Source: Synechococcus sp. WH 8016
Lineage (GTDB): Bacteria; Cyanobacteriota; Cyanobacteriia; PCC-6307; Cyanobiaceae
Reading direction: 5' to 3'
Assembly: GCF_000230675.1 (NCBI RefSeq)
Contig: NZ_AGIK01000001.1
Span: 620,001-684,000, forward strand
Length of the DNA: 64,000 bases
Positions 7,569 through 16,961 of the stretch are shown here, piece by piece (position 1 is the first letter of the stretch; each line of letters opens with the position of its first letter). The notes below the pieces were generated by a model. It did no database searches. It saw only the letters and a program-made list of their open reading frames with translations, and was not told the DNA's origin. Made by a program: the position numbers and the translations under genes.

Positions 7569-9022
7569 TAGGGCCGAACCTCCACGGATTGATTCAGAGC
7601 TGATGCCAGTTGATCCAACAAACCGTCATGGGTGTGGGGGTTGCCAAGGACAGCCTTGAGGTGATGCCGTCCCTGATGGAGCGGCCTCGATACCATGATG
7701 CCCTGGCTGAGCAAGAGCCGGCGTGTCTCGATCGACCAGCTTTCGTGCTGCTGCGCCTGTCCTCGTTGCGGCCGACAGGCGAGCACATGCAAAGGGCCCG
7801 AGAGAATCATCAGCCTGTTGGGATCCAGTTGTTGCTGGAGGTACTCACGGCGAGCAATCGCAGCGGACAACACCTGCTCAATTCCCGATTCACCAAGTTG
7901 CCGCAAACCAAGCCAGAGTTTGAGCACTTCCGCGGGACGGCTTCCCTGCAAACCCAGTTCTCCGCCGTGATCGTGCTCGAGGGCTGGCTCCATGTAGGGA
8001 AGACCTGTGGAGAAAGCTTCGGCCAGAACGGAGGGATTGCGAACCAAGAGAAGCGATGAGGTCTTTGTGATGCCGAGAACTTTCTGAGGATTCACGGTGA
8101 TCGAATCAGCGCGAGCAATCCCATCGAGAAGATGGGTGCTGGTGGGACTAAGAGCAAAAACAGCCCCTATCGCCCCATCCACATGCAGCCAACGACCCAA
8201 GCGGCTGCAGAGATCAGCCAACGCAGAAACAGGGTCGATGGCTCCTCGCACCGTGGTGCCTGCTGTCGCCACCACGGCGATACAAGGGCGACCTTCTCTT
8301 GAAAGCGCTGTTAATTCATCCTCCAATTGCTGCAGATCAATGCGTCCTTGCCCATCCACCGGGATTTCACGGACTGCGTCGTTTTGTAGCCCCATCACCC
8401 GCGCTGCCTTGTGCCAGGACACATGCGCATCAGCACTGACCACCACCACCGCATCTGGCGTGTGGTCCAAGCCAGCGTGATGGCGAGCGGCCACCAAGGC
8501 GATCAAATTGCTCAGCGTGCCGCCACTTGCCGCAACACCAGAAGACCCTGCAGGAAAGCCAATGCGCTCAGCAAACCAGGCGCAAAGCTGCCGTTCGAGA
8601 TGGCTCAAACTGGGAGACAGCTCTTCGGCCAAAAGGTTGTTGTTCAGCCCGGCGCAGATCAAATCTGCAGCGATCGACGCACTCAGCGGCGGCGGATCGA
8701 GATGGGCAATCGCCCCGGGGTGGGAAGGCTGAAACGCCCCATCCATCACCTGCTGAAGGTCATCCAGAAGTTGCTCCATGGTGCGGCCATGGGTCTGCGG
8801 AGCAGCATCTGGCAGCACCCGAAGTGCTGGCAAAGGACCCCTCTCAGCCGCCGAACCGATCCAGTTGCATAAGCGCTCGGAAGCACCCTCCAAAAACTGA
8901 AGGAGTTGAGGGTCAAGCGCATCGGGTGAAGCAAACGCCGAAAGAGCGACCGGTTCAGGATTCTTTGAAGGTCCGACCAAGAAGACAAGATGGGGAATGA
9001 TCATTGTCCCCTGTGGTGGCAC
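7568..9022 (-). CDS. Group II PLP-dependent amino acid decarboxylase
   Basis: A 484-residue protein of the glutamate / aspartate / 2,4-diaminobutyrate / aromatic decarboxylase family. Supporting motifs are the N-terminal HPGAIAHLDPPPLSA, the glycine loop SSGVAASGGTLSNL, the histidine that stacks on the cofactor in SADAHVSWHKAARV, WLHVDGAIGA, and the PLP lysine in NPQKVLG. The exact amino acid cannot be told; candidates include aspartate (to beta-alanine for CoA) and diaminobutyrate. The start is uncertain because a second in-frame ATG lies six codons downstream (MIIPHL). It is divergent from tadA with only 45 bases between starts, and coupled to the small gene at 7368. Confidence 0.87.
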   Translation of the reverse strand: MPPQGTMIIPHLVFLVGPSKNPEPVALSAFASPDALDPQLLQFLEGASERLCNWIGSAAERGPLPALRVLPDAAPQTHGRTMEQLLDDLQQVMDGAFQPSHPGAIAHLDPPPLSASIAADLICAGLNNNLLAEELSPSLSHLERQLCAWFAERIGFPAGSSGVAASGGTLSNLIALVAARHHAGLDHTPDAVVVVSADAHVSWHKAARVMGLQNDAVREIPVDGQGRIDLQQLEDELTALSREGRPCIAVVATAGTTVRGAIDPVSALADLCSRLGRWLHVDGAIGAVFALSPTSTHLLDGIARADSITVNPQKVLGITKTSSLLLVRNPSVLAEAFSTGLPYMEPALEHDHGGELGLQGSRPAEVLKLWLGLRQLGESGIEQVLSAAIARREYLQQQLDPNRLMILSGPLHVLACRPQRGQAQQHESWSIETRRLLLSQGIMVSRPLHQGRHHLKAVLGNPHTHDGLLDQLASALNQSVEVRP

Positions 9023-9067
9023 ATTGAAGGGCCGGCAGATCCCCCGACGCGCAGAGCGAACAGCCTG

Positions 9068-9601
9068 ATGGTGCAGTCTCCACTCGACCTATCTCCAACG
9101 CAGATGCAAGCCTGGATGGGACGTTTGATTGAACGCGCGCGTCGTTTCGGCGAACGGGGAGACGTTCCCGTTTGCGCCATTGTTTTGGATCAGCGAGGCC
9201 GCTGCATTGGCCATGGCATGAACCAGAGGGAGCTCAACAATGACCCGCTTGGGCATGCGGAGTTGATGGCCATTCGTCAGGCCTGCCTGTTGCAGGATGA
9301 CTGGCGTCTGAATGACTGCACCCTGTTGGTGACCTTGGAGCCGTGTCCAATGTGTGCCGGCGCCTTGGTTCAAGCAAGAGTCGGACAGGTCATCTTTGCT
9401 GCCACGGACCCGAAGCGAGGAGCCTTGGGGAGCACGATCAACTTGGCGACTCACACCAGTGCACACCACCGAATGTCCGTGATCGGTGGTGTGCGGGGTG
9501 AAGAGGCAAAAGTGATGCTGTCGGGCTGGTTTAAGCAGCAACGGCGACGTTCTGTCGGAACTGGGGAAGCTCTGTTTCAAACAGATTCAACAACCTGCTG
9601 A
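9068..9601 (+). CDS. tadA: tRNA-specific adenosine deaminase
   Basis: About 177 residues. It converts adenosine 34 to inosine in the anticodon of tRNA-Arg(ACG). The zinc-dependent deaminase motifs are intact: HAELMAI (zinc ligand and catalytic glutamate) and PCPMCAGAL (two zinc cysteines). An upstream in-frame start at 8990 would overlap the divergent decarboxylase gene and add residues unlike the family, so 9068 was chosen. The last 71 bases overlap the convergent aminotransferase gene. Confidence 0.9.
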   Translation: MVQSPLDLSPTQMQAWMGRLIERARRFGERGDVPVCAIVLDQRGRCIGHGMNQRELNNDPLGHAELMAIRQACLLQDDWRLNDCTLLVTLEPCPMCAGALVQARVGQVIFAATDPKRGALGSTINLATHTSAHHRMSVIGGVRGEEAKVMLSGWFKQQRRRSVGTGEALFQTDSTTC

Positions 9602-10730
9602 CGTTCTCGGGGTTGGAGTTGTAGCCCATCAGTCCGATTCGCCAGATTTTTCCAGCAAGAACACCAAGGCCGCCACCCACTTCAATGCCGTGGTTGTTGA
9701 GCAGATGTTGCGTAAAGGCCTTGCCATCCACATCATCTGGGATGCGAACGGTGGTGAGTGTGGGCAGCCGAAGCTCCTCGGGCACATGCATTTCGAGACC
9801 GATCGCTTCCAAACCGGACCAAAGTGCCTCAGCGTTGCTGAGGTGACGGGCCCAAGCCATATCCAAGCCCTCTTCTGCCAACAGCCTGAGCGCTTCACGC
9901 ATGCCGAAATTCATATTGACCGGTGCTGTGTGGTGATAAACGCGGTCACTGCCCCAGTACTGATTGAGAAGGGAAACATCGAGATACCAATTAGGCACCT
10001 TGTCTTTTCGTGCGGCGAGCTTCGCTTCAGCGCGGGGTCCCATGGTGAATGGACCAAGACCTGGAGGGCAGCTCAGTCCCTTCTGACTACAGCTATAGGC
10101 CAGGTCAACCTTCCATTCATCGAGATAGAGGGGGACCCCACCGAGAGAGGTCACGGTGTCGAGCAGGAGCAAGCAATCGTGCTTGCGGCAGAGATCTCCG
10201 ATTCCTTCCATCGGTTGACACACGCCGGTGGAGGTTTCGGCATGCACCATCGCCAAGATGGTGGGCTTGTGCTCAATCAGAGCCGCTTCAAGCTCTTCCT
10301 TGGTGAATGCCTCACCCCAAGGCTTTTCGATCACCTTCACATTGGCGCGGTAACGACCGGCCATGTCCACAAGGCGGTTCCCGAAGTAGCCCTTGACAGC
10401 GACAAGAACGGTGTCGCCGGGTTCAACCGTATTGGCAAGCGTTGCCTCCATGGCAGCGCTCCCCGTGCCGCTCATCGGCAAGGTCAAGCGGTTGTCGGTC
10501 TGCCAGGCATAGCGAAGAAGCTCCTGCACTTCGCCCATCAACTCCACATAGAGCGGATCGAGGTGGCCAATCGGAGTCCGAGACAAAGCCTTGAGCACCG
10601 TTGGATCGGCGTTCGAAGGTCCTGGTCCGAGCAGCAAACGATCGGGAGTGCTGATCGGGGCAATGGCCCTTCGGTGGGACGAGTCAACCGACAGGGGGGA
10701 ATGCGTCGTCGCCAAAGCCAGGGTCACCAA
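9531..10730 (-). CDS. Alanine-glyoxylate / serine-glyoxylate aminotransferase
   Basis: A 399-residue class V PLP aminotransferase. Features are LLGPGPSNADPTVL at the N-terminus, SGTGSAAMEATLAN for phosphate binding, the aspartate in LLLDTVTSLGG, and the PLP lysine in SCSQKGLSCPPGL. It probably transfers an amino group to glyoxylate to give glycine in photorespiration. The amino donor (alanine or serine) cannot be told from sequence. It lies 94 bases downstream of apcF on the same strand and overlaps tadA at the 3' end. Confidence 0.92.
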   Translation of the reverse strand: MVTLALATTHSPLSVDSSHRRAIAPISTPDRLLLGPGPSNADPTVLKALSRTPIGHLDPLYVELMGEVQELLRYAWQTDNRLTLPMSGTGSAAMEATLANTVEPGDTVLVAVKGYFGNRLVDMAGRYRANVKVIEKPWGEAFTKEELEAALIEHKPTILAMVHAETSTGVCQPMEGIGDLCRKHDCLLLLDTVTSLGGVPLYLDEWKVDLAYSCSQKGLSCPPGLGPFTMGPRAEAKLAARKDKVPNWYLDVSLLNQYWGSDRVYHHTAPVNMNFGMREALRLLAEEGLDMAWARHLSNAEALWSGLEAIGLEMHVPEELRLPTLTTVRIPDDVDGKAFTQHLLNNHGIEVGGGLGVLAGKIWRIGLMGYNSNPENVSRLLNLFETELPQFRQNVAVAA

Positions 10731-10824
10731 TTAATGGCCAGCAGCCTACGCATAGACAGGCCTAAAAAGGGAGCAAAACAGTTGCTTTGCAACGCCTCTC
10801 GTAACGAGATCAAGGATGGAGCGC

Positions 10825-11349
10825 TTAACGCTGGCTGATGTCGTTTGCGGAAAGACCTGAGGCCAGATGGTCGAAGGGCTTGCGAAGCATCAGGCAATCG
10901 CTCGGACTTGATCCCTCCGCCACCATGCGCTCGCAGAGAACATCGGCAAGCAGGATCATGCTGCGAACCGTGGGTCCTGTGGGAACACCCAAGCTCTTGT
11001 AGGTGTCGTCCAAGCCGTTCAGCACCCGTTCATTCAGGATCGTGCTGTCGTCGGCAATCAGGGCGTAACTAGCGTAACGGAGGAAATAATCCATGTCGCG
11101 CAAGCAAGCTGAAAGCCGCCGAGTGGTGTAGGCGTTGCCACCAGGCAAGAGCAGTTCAGGGTCGCCTACAAACAGTCTTTGACTGGCTTCTCTTACCAGC
11201 TCAGTCGCTTCGCGATTGATGAGCTCCACGGCCTTGAGTCGCAGCTCTGCTTGGCCGAAATAACCCTCGATCCGATCGATGGCCGATCGATCGAAATAGC
11301 GACCCAATTGGTCGTAACGGCCGATCAACCCGGTGATGGCATCACGCAT
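10825..11349 (-). CDS. apcF: Allophycocyanin beta-18 subunit
   Basis: A 174-residue phycobilisome core protein. It matches ApcF from the first residues (MRDAITGLIGRYDQLGRYFD). The chromophore cysteine is in LSACLRDMDYFLRYASYAL, next to GGNAYTTRR, which holds the asparagine that is methylated in beta-type phycobiliproteins. ApcF replaces one ApcB in the core disc with the linker ApcE and helps pass energy to photosystem II. This gene shows the organism harvests light with phycobilisomes. Confidence 0.95.
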   Translation of the reverse strand: MRDAITGLIGRYDQLGRYFDRSAIDRIEGYFGQAELRLKAVELINREATELVREASQRLFVGDPELLLPGGNAYTTRRLSACLRDMDYFLRYASYALIADDSTILNERVLNGLDDTYKSLGVPTGPTVRSMILLADVLCERMVAEGSSPSDCLMLRKPFDHLASGLSANDISQR

Positions 11350-11508
11350 GATGGGGGACGCTAGGGATCACTGGCTGGAAGGTAACACCACAAAGGTGGG
11401 CAGAACGCTTTCATCACCAGGGATCCAAGGAATTTGACAGAAACGGTTACCAAGCGCTGACCCGAGCCTCACCCAAAGACCTGACCAGGAGGGCGGCGGC
11501 GGCAAAAA

Positions 11509-11550
11509 GTGCGCATTGATACAAAACAGTGTCAGATCGATGCCTACGGT
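11509..11550 (+). promoter_or_regulatory. Candidate NtcA-activated promoter of glnA
   Basis: GTG-N8-TAC at 11509-11522 differs by one base from the NtcA consensus GTA-N8-TAC. After 22 bases comes TACGGT (11545-11550), which fits TAN3T. This spacing is normal for NtcA-activated promoters, and glnA is a classic NtcA target. The transcript would start about 25 bases before the ATG. This is based on pattern only. Confidence 0.45.
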
Positions 11551-11582
11551 TGCGCGAGATACTCTCGGCTGCAGCCTCAACC

Positions 11583-13004
11583 ATGGCTAAAACTGCTCAG
11601 GACGTCCTTCGTCAGATCAAGGACGAAGGGATCGAGCTGATCGACCTCAAATTTTCCGATCTGCACGGCAAGTGGCAACACCTCACCGTGTGCTCGGACA
11701 TGGTCGATGAGGATGCTTTTCGGGAAGGCCTGGCCTTTGACGGATCCTCCATACGCGGCTGGAAAGCGATCAACGCTTCCGACATGTCCATGGTTCCAGA
11801 CCCCGCCACGGCATGGGTGGATCCGTTTTATCGCCATAAGACCCTCAGCCTGATCTGCTCGATTCAGGACCCAAGAACGGGTGAGCCCTACGAGCGTTGT
11901 CCCCGTGCTTTGGCACAGAAAGCGTTGGCTTATCTCTCCAATACAGGGCTGGCAGACAAGGCATTTTTTGGTCCAGAGCCTGAATTTTTCCTCTTCGATG
12001 ACGTTCGCTACAACTCAAGCGAAGGTGGGTGCTTCTACAGCGTTGACACCATTGAGGCTGGCTGGAACTCCGGACGGGTCGAAGAAGGCGGGAACCTCGC
12101 CTACAAAATCCAAACGAAGGAAGGTTATTTTCCTGTAGCACCAAACGACACAGCGCAAGATATCCGCTCTGAGATGTTGTTGATGATGGCCCAATTGGGG
12201 ATCCCAATTGAGAAGCATCACCATGAAGTTGCTGGTGCCGGTCAGCACGAATTGGGAATGAAATTCGACGAACTCATTCAAGCTGCCGACAACGTGATGA
12301 CTTACAAGTACGTCGTCCGCAACGTGGCCAAGAAGTACGGCAAAACAGCAACCTTCATGCCGAAGCCTGTCTTTAATGACAACGGCACAGGCATGCACGT
12401 TCACCAAAGCCTGTGGAAGGGTGGTCAACCCTTGTTCTTCGGGGAAGGCACCTACGCCAACTTGTCTCAAACAGCCCGTTGGTACATCGGCGGAATCTTG
12501 AAGCATGCTCCAAGCTTCCTGGCCTTCACCAATCCCACCACCAATAGCTACAAGCGACTCGTCCCAGGATTTGAAGCACCGGTGAATTTGGTGTATTCAG
12601 AGGGCAATCGATCTGCCGCCGTTCGAATCCCCCTCACCGGCCCGAGTCCAAAAGCCAAGCGCTTGGAATTCAGATCAGGGGATGCGTTAGCCAATCCCTA
12701 TTTGGCCTTTGCCGCCATGATGATGGCTGGGCTTGATGGCATCAAAAACCAGATTGATCCTGGTGATGGCTTCGATGGTGACCTGTTTGAACTTCCCGCA
12801 GAGCAGCTTAAGGACATCGCCACCGTTCCTGCTTCTCTAAACGGAGCTTTAGAAGCTTTGAACGCTGATCATCACTACTTATTAGAGGGTGGTGTTTTCA
12901 CCAAAGACTTCATCGACAACTGGATCAACATGAAGTACGAAGAAGTGCAGCAGCTGCGTCAGCGCCCCCATCCCCACGAATTCACCATGTACTACGACGC
13001 CTGA
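11583..13004 (+). CDS. glnA: Glutamine synthetase type I
   Basis: A 473-residue enzyme that joins ammonium to glutamate, the entry point of nitrogen assimilation. Visible family elements are the N-terminal [13 protein letters not shown], the catalytic region DGSSIRGW, the glutamate and histidine metal ligands around [11 protein letters not shown] and [12 protein letters not shown], and the C-terminal [17 protein letters not shown]. The length is normal for type I. The start at 11583 (MAKTAQDVL) was chosen over an upstream in-frame start because family members begin here. It is a single-gene transcript with a strong terminator. Confidence 0.96.
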   Translation: MAKTAQDVLRQIKDEGIELIDLKFSDLHGKWQHLTVCSDMVDEDAFREGLAFDGSSIRGWKAINASDMSMVPDPATAWVDPFYRHKTLSLICSIQDPRTGEPYERCPRALAQKALAYLSNTGLADKAFFGPEPEFFLFDDVRYNSSEGGCFYSVDTIEAGWNSGRVEEGGNLAYKIQTKEGYFPVAPNDTAQDIRSEMLLMMAQLGIPIEKHHHEVAGAGQHELGMKFDELIQAADNVMTYKYVVRNVAKKYGKTATFMPKPVFNDNGTGMHVHQSLWKGGQPLFFGEGTYANLSQTARWYIGGILKHAPSFLAFTNPTTNSYKRLVPGFEAPVNLVYSEGNRSAAVRIPLTGPSPKAKRLEFRSGDALANPYLAFAAMMMAGLDGIKNQIDPGDGFDGDLFELPAEQLKDIATVPASLNGALEALNADHHYLLEGGVFTKDFIDNWINMKYEEVQQLRQRPHPHEFTMYYDA

Positions 13005-13049
13005 TCGAAACGGTCCTCCCGTAGTATTCAGGCCTTAAACAAGCCTCCT

Positions 13050-13079
13050 AATGATCCCCAAAATGGGGATCATTTTTTA
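13050..13079 (+). terminator. Intrinsic terminator after glnA
   Basis: A 9-bp perfect stem (ATGATCCCC at 13051-13059 with GGGGATCAT at 13065-13073), a 5-base loop and a run of six T. It starts about 45 bases after the glnA stop. Confidence 0.93.
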
Positions 13080-13254
13080 TGGGCACAGATCGGCGTAAGC
13101 CAGTCAAACCTGCGTCAAAACAATGAAAAAGAAGATGCCAGTAACAAACCCCACAGTTATGACTACCCCGCACACCTTGCTATTAATTTGAATCGCAGTT
13201 AATGATTCAAGACATGGTCCATGGCTCAACCGCCAATGGATTCAGCCTGATCAT

Positions 13255-13491
13255 TCATGCCTGCTTGGAGTCCTGAAGCAAAACCTTAAGCTTCTCCAGA
13301 ATGTAGTCTCGCACTTCCGGATCTCCCACCAACCTCAATTCTCCAGTGAGAGGCCACCAGTTCAGCTTGAGATTACTGATGCCGTCATCGAAGAAAGCGA
13401 GCTCATAGGCACCTTTATGTTGCCAATGGCATGGAACGCCCAATTGCGCGACCAACGCCTGCAACTCCTCCAAACTCCCTTGAAAATCCAT
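13255..13491 (-). CDS. Conserved small protein, unknown function
   Basis: A 78-residue acidic protein beginning MDFQGSLEELQALVAQLG and ending with a charged helix. The composition is balanced (LAFFDDGISNLKLNWWPLTG), which argues for a real soluble domain. No signal peptide, membrane segment or known motif is visible. It is divergent from the arginase operon, about 190 bases away. Confidence 0.6.
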   Translation of the reverse strand: MDFQGSLEELQALVAQLGVPCHWQHKGAYELAFFDDGISNLKLNWWPLTGELRLVGDPEVRDYILEKLKVLLQDSKQA

Positions 13492-13683
13492 AAGGAAAAC
13501 TTAATTTTAATGCTTTAACATTCCGCCCGTTCAACTTCTGTAGCCAATTTGACAATGACTTTGAGGTTTTAAGCGTCGAAGCCCATGATCTAGGGGCAAC
13601 CATTCAACATCGCCCGTGTTGTTTGGAGTTGACACGCTTAAAGTCTTTTAATTCCTTTAAAGGCTCCTCACGAGTGCACGTCC

Positions 13684-15186
13684 ATGTCAATAATCCCTCT
13701 CGAAACCGAGCTCTCCTCTCTTTACGCCCTCTTTGATATCAATGGCGATGGGGCCATCACGCCAACCGAAGTGGAGCAGGTGCTGAACTCCATGTCGGGG
13801 ATCATCGCTGAACAGGAAGCCAAGGCCCTTCGCCAGTTCATAGATAGCCAAGCTGATGTCAGCCGAGAGGACTTTCTGCGCTGGGCAAGCAAGCAGCCTG
13901 GGCTGGGAACCCATCAGTTGTTGAGAGATCTGTTTCAGCTGGTCGATACAGATGGGAGCGGGTGTCTCAGTCACGATGAGCTTTCGTTGATGGTGTCGCT
14001 ACTGGGCACAGCAGAAGCATCCATCGATTCCCAGGAGTTGCTGGAGAGGCTTGATCGCGATGGGAACGGACGGATCAGCGTTGATGAGTTTTTAACCCTG
14101 CTCGAAGACCACAACCGCCTCAATTGCTCCCTTGCAGACCTCAAACGTTTAAAGAAAAGCCTGGTCCAGATCAGCAGCACGGCTGGGCTGAGTGGAGTCA
14201 GTCTTGTGGAGGTGGACTGTGACCTGGGAGCGGGGAAACCCGGCGCAGGTGCAGGCATTGAAATGCTCAAAAGTGCTGTCAAACACCAACAAGATCTCCA
14301 AAAAATGAGCGCAGGCTTAATCGCCGAGATTCGAGAGGGGCAAACACCATCGGCCCATGCCGCTACCACAGGAAAAAGCACCACACCCCACGCTCGTCAC
14401 ATCAAAACCATCGCTGGCGTGATGCAGGACGCAGCGAATTTGGTGTGCAGCACGCTTCAGCAGCAGAGCTTCCCAATCGTCCTTGCGGGAGACCACTCCA
14501 CCGCCGCCTCAACAATTGCAGGGATCCGTCGTGCCCATCCACAGTCGCGGCTTGGGGTGATCTGGATCGATGCCCACGCTGATATTCATTCTCCGTTCAC
14601 GACCCCTTCGGGGAATATGCATGGGATGCCCTTGGCGATCGCCTGCGGGCACGACAACCTTTCCGAGGCGATGAATGATCCAGACCCTGTCACCCGACAA
14701 CTCTGGAAGGATCTGCAGCAACTGCACGGTCTCGAATCTGCAGCGATCGACTTCGGTGATCTGATTTATGTCGGCGTCAGAGACACCGAGGCTGCTGAAG
14801 ACGCCACCTTGGCCCGTTATTCCATCCCAGTGATCAGCACTGAGGAGGTGAGAGGCGATGGAGCCATCAATGCAGCCAACCGCTGCCTCTCCCACCTCGC
14901 CGACGTGGACCTGATCTATGTGACCTTCGATGTGGATGCGTTGGATTCAACGATCTGCAAGGGCACAGGCACCCCAGTCCCTGGAGGGCTCTGGGCCCAT
15001 GAGGCCGTTCTCCTGCTGCGCAAGCTTCTCTCAGATCCCCGCGTGTGTTGCTGGGAAATTTGTGAAATCAATCCCTACCTTGATGAGCTAAACACCCTGG
15101 CCGAGCTCTCTTTGGGGATCTTCCGGGCTGGACTGGAGGTGCTCGAGGAGCGGTTCAGCTCGAGAGCTTCATCCCATGCAAGCTGA
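13684..15186 (+). CDS. Arginase with N-terminal calmodulin-like EF-hand domain
   Basis: A 500-residue fusion. The N-terminal 140 residues hold three canonical 12-residue EF-hand loops, D18-E29 (DINGDGAITPTE), D88-E99 (DTDGSGCLSHDE) and D124-E135 (DRDGNGRISVDE), plus a degenerate one around 54-65. This is the four-EF layout of calmodulin with hand 2 lost. A ureohydrolase domain follows from about residue 175, with the manganese ligands in AGDHST, WIDAHADIHSP and TFDVDALDST. The SGNMHGMPLA motif is typical of arginases rather than agmatinases. It should hydrolyse arginine to urea and ornithine in the cytoplasm. Calcium control is inferred from the domain fusion. It overlaps the urea transporter gene by 11 bases, so urea made here can be handled by its partner. 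Confidence 0.9.
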   Translation: MSIIPLETELSSLYALFDINGDGAITPTEVEQVLNSMSGIIAEQEAKALRQFIDSQADVSREDFLRWASKQPGLGTHQLLRDLFQLVDTDGSGCLSHDELSLMVSLLGTAEASIDSQELLERLDRDGNGRISVDEFLTLLEDHNRLNCSLADLKRLKKSLVQISSTAGLSGVSLVEVDCDLGAGKPGAGAGIEMLKSAVKHQQDLQKMSAGLIAEIREGQTPSAHAATTGKSTTPHARHIKTIAGVMQDAANLVCSTLQQQSFPIVLAGDHSTAASTIAGIRRAHPQSRLGVIWIDAHADIHSPFTTPSGNMHGMPLAIACGHDNLSEAMNDPDPVTRQLWKDLQQLHGLESAAIDFGDLIYVGVRDTEAAEDATLARYSIPVISTEEVRGDGAINAANRCLSHLADVDLIYVTFDVDALDSTICKGTGTPVPGGLWAHEAVLLLRKLLSDPRVCCWEICEINPYLDELNTLAELSLGIFRAGLEVLEERFSSRASSHAS

Positions 15187-16771
15187 CCCAGCATCGATCT
15201 ATCAGCTCCTGCAAGCTCTCCTACCGCCGCCGCCAGCGCCGGTAGGAGGAAAGGGGTTGTTTGCTGAACAGCATTTCCAGGCGGGTCCCTGGGAAAGCGG
15301 TCTACGCAGCTTTTCCCAAGTGATTTTTATCAACCATCCTCTCAGTGGTGGCCTGCTGCTGCTGGCCTTTCTGATCCAGTCACCTTGGATGGCTCTCTTG
15401 GCTGTCTTAGGGATGGCTGCAGCAAACGCCGTTTCCAAGCTGCTGAATCTTGGCCAAAGCCTGCGCGATCAGGGAATCCATGGCTTCAACGGTGCCCTTG
15501 TGGGATGTGCTGCGGCAGTTCTAGCTGACTCCAGATCCGTGGTAGATGCCGGCCTGATCGCAGTGTTGGTGGCGTTCGGAGGCGGACTCACAACGCTGAT
15601 ACTCGAACTGTGGCGACGCCGCTTTCATCGCCGCGGAGACCCGCCGGCGCTCACCCTGCCGTTCTGCCTGATCACCTGGGGACTGGTGGCCTTGGTGAGC
15701 CCTCAAATACCAGACAGCATCGAAACGGTGAAAGCGGCGGCTTCACCTGGCTTCGTTCAGGCGTTGGCTTTCGGCCTTCCTCACAGCTTCGGACAGGTGT
15801 TTCTCTGCTCCGACCTGGTGAGCGGGTGGCTCGTTCTCCTGGCGGTTGCGGTCGCAAGCCCCATCGCCGCCGCGCTCGGAGCGTGTGGCGCCCTGATGGG
15901 AATGATCACCGCCTTGGCAAGCGGAGCTGACAACGCTGCTTTAGCCCAAGGGTTATGGGGTTACAACGGCGTTTTGGTGGCGATCGCCCTCGGCGGTATC
16001 TTCCACGTGCCCGGACGCAGAACCCTGATCATCGCTCTCATTGGAGCCGGGCTTGCCAGCCTTCTACAGGGTCTACAGGGGATGTTTATGGGCAGCCTGC
16101 CAGCGCTCACTCTGAGCTTCGTGCTCACAACCTGGATGCTGCAGCGTCTGGCTGGCCGAACCCTGCCGGCACTGATTCCTGTGGCCCTGCATGCCGTTGT
16201 TAGCCCTGAGGAACACCGCAAACGGTTTCTGGAAGCGAGTGAATTGTTAGGAAGCTTCCGCCGCAACTTGCGACAGAGACTGGACGGCATGGCCCCCAAC
16301 GCTGGGGGGGAACAGCCTCAAAGCGAGCTGAACAGCGAGATGCAAGCCCTTTTCGATGAGCTCGACCTGAACCGTGATGGCCACCTCAGCCTTGAGGAGC
16401 TTCGCCATGCGCTGTTGTCAGGCGGGACGAGCAAGCAAAGCCATCAGCGCCGAATCTCATCCCTCAACGATCAATTAACGGCAACGATGGCGTCGATGGA
16501 TCTCAACGGTGATGGCCACATCGACTCCGCTGAATTCAGCCAGCTCATCCAACGCTTGCAACGACTCCGGCAGGGAGAAGAACGCCTGCTGCTGTACTTA
16601 ATGCCCGTTGATGCCAATGGCAACGATCGTCTCGATCAAGAGGAATTAACACGTCTCCTGCAAAGCATCGGCCAACCGCCCCTAACCGCCGGGGAACAAG
16701 CGTTGGTGTTCCCAAACCAGCAGAAAAGTCTCAGCTGGCACGATTTCGTGGATCGCTTGTTGTTGAGCTAA
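15176..16771 (+). CDS. Urea transporter (UT family) with C-terminal EF-hand domain
   Basis: A 531-residue protein. Residues 1 to about 345 form a UT-type channel with the expected internal duplication. The first half has HGFNGALVG and PPALTLPFCLITW; the second has LWGYNGVLVAIALGG and LPALTLSFVLTTW. Hydrophobic helices fit ten or so membrane spans. The soluble C-terminal tail holds three canonical EF-hand loops, D397-E408 (DLNRDGHLSLEE), D442-E453 (DLNGDGHIDSAE) and D479-E490 (DANGNDRLDQEE), and a degenerate fourth. UT proteins pass urea down its gradient. Here the direction could be export of arginase-made urea or import. Calcium gating is inferred. The ATG lies 11 bases inside the arginase gene. 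Confidence 0.9.
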   Translation: MQADPASIYQLLQALLPPPPAPVGGKGLFAEQHFQAGPWESGLRSFSQVIFINHPLSGGLLLLAFLIQSPWMALLAVLGMAAANAVSKLLNLGQSLRDQGIHGFNGALVGCAAAVLADSRSVVDAGLIAVLVAFGGGLTTLILELWRRRFHRRGDPPALTLPFCLITWGLVALVSPQIPDSIETVKAAASPGFVQALAFGLPHSFGQVFLCSDLVSGWLVLLAVAVASPIAAALGACGALMGMITALASGADNAALAQGLWGYNGVLVAIALGGIFHVPGRRTLIIALIGAGLASLLQGLQGMFMGSLPALTLSFVLTTWMLQRLAGRTLPALIPVALHAVVSPEEHRKRFLEASELLGSFRRNLRQRLDGMAPNAGGEQPQSELNSEMQALFDELDLNRDGHLSLEELRHALLSGGTSKQSHQRRISSLNDQLTATMASMDLNGDGHIDSAEFSQLIQRLQRLRQGEERLLLYLMPVDANGNDRLDQEELTRLLQSIGQPPLTAGEQALVFPNQQKSLSWHDFVDRLLLS

Positions 16772-16961
16772 GCAATGCTAAGGATAAAACAACTCAAAAA
16801 AATCCTTATAGCAGCCTAGTGATTAACTGAACTTTCAATGAGAAGACCCACCAATCGTTCGCTTGCTGTTTAGATAATCTCAGACATCAACATGATTGGG
16901 TTATTGTGATTGCAATAAAATAATGGCAAAGGCCATAGGGATATCCTCCATTCACCAGCCC

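Noticed and set aside
13540-13553. GTA-N8-GAC upstream of the arginase gene as an NtcA site
   Set aside because: It has one mismatch but no TAN3T at the required distance, so an NtcA promoter is not supported.
13664-13671. CTCCTCAC just before the arginase start, same as part of the Yfr1 core
   Set aside because: It is in the sense orientation, so it would not pair with Yfr1, and there is no adjacent hairpin or terminator. A short chance match is likely.
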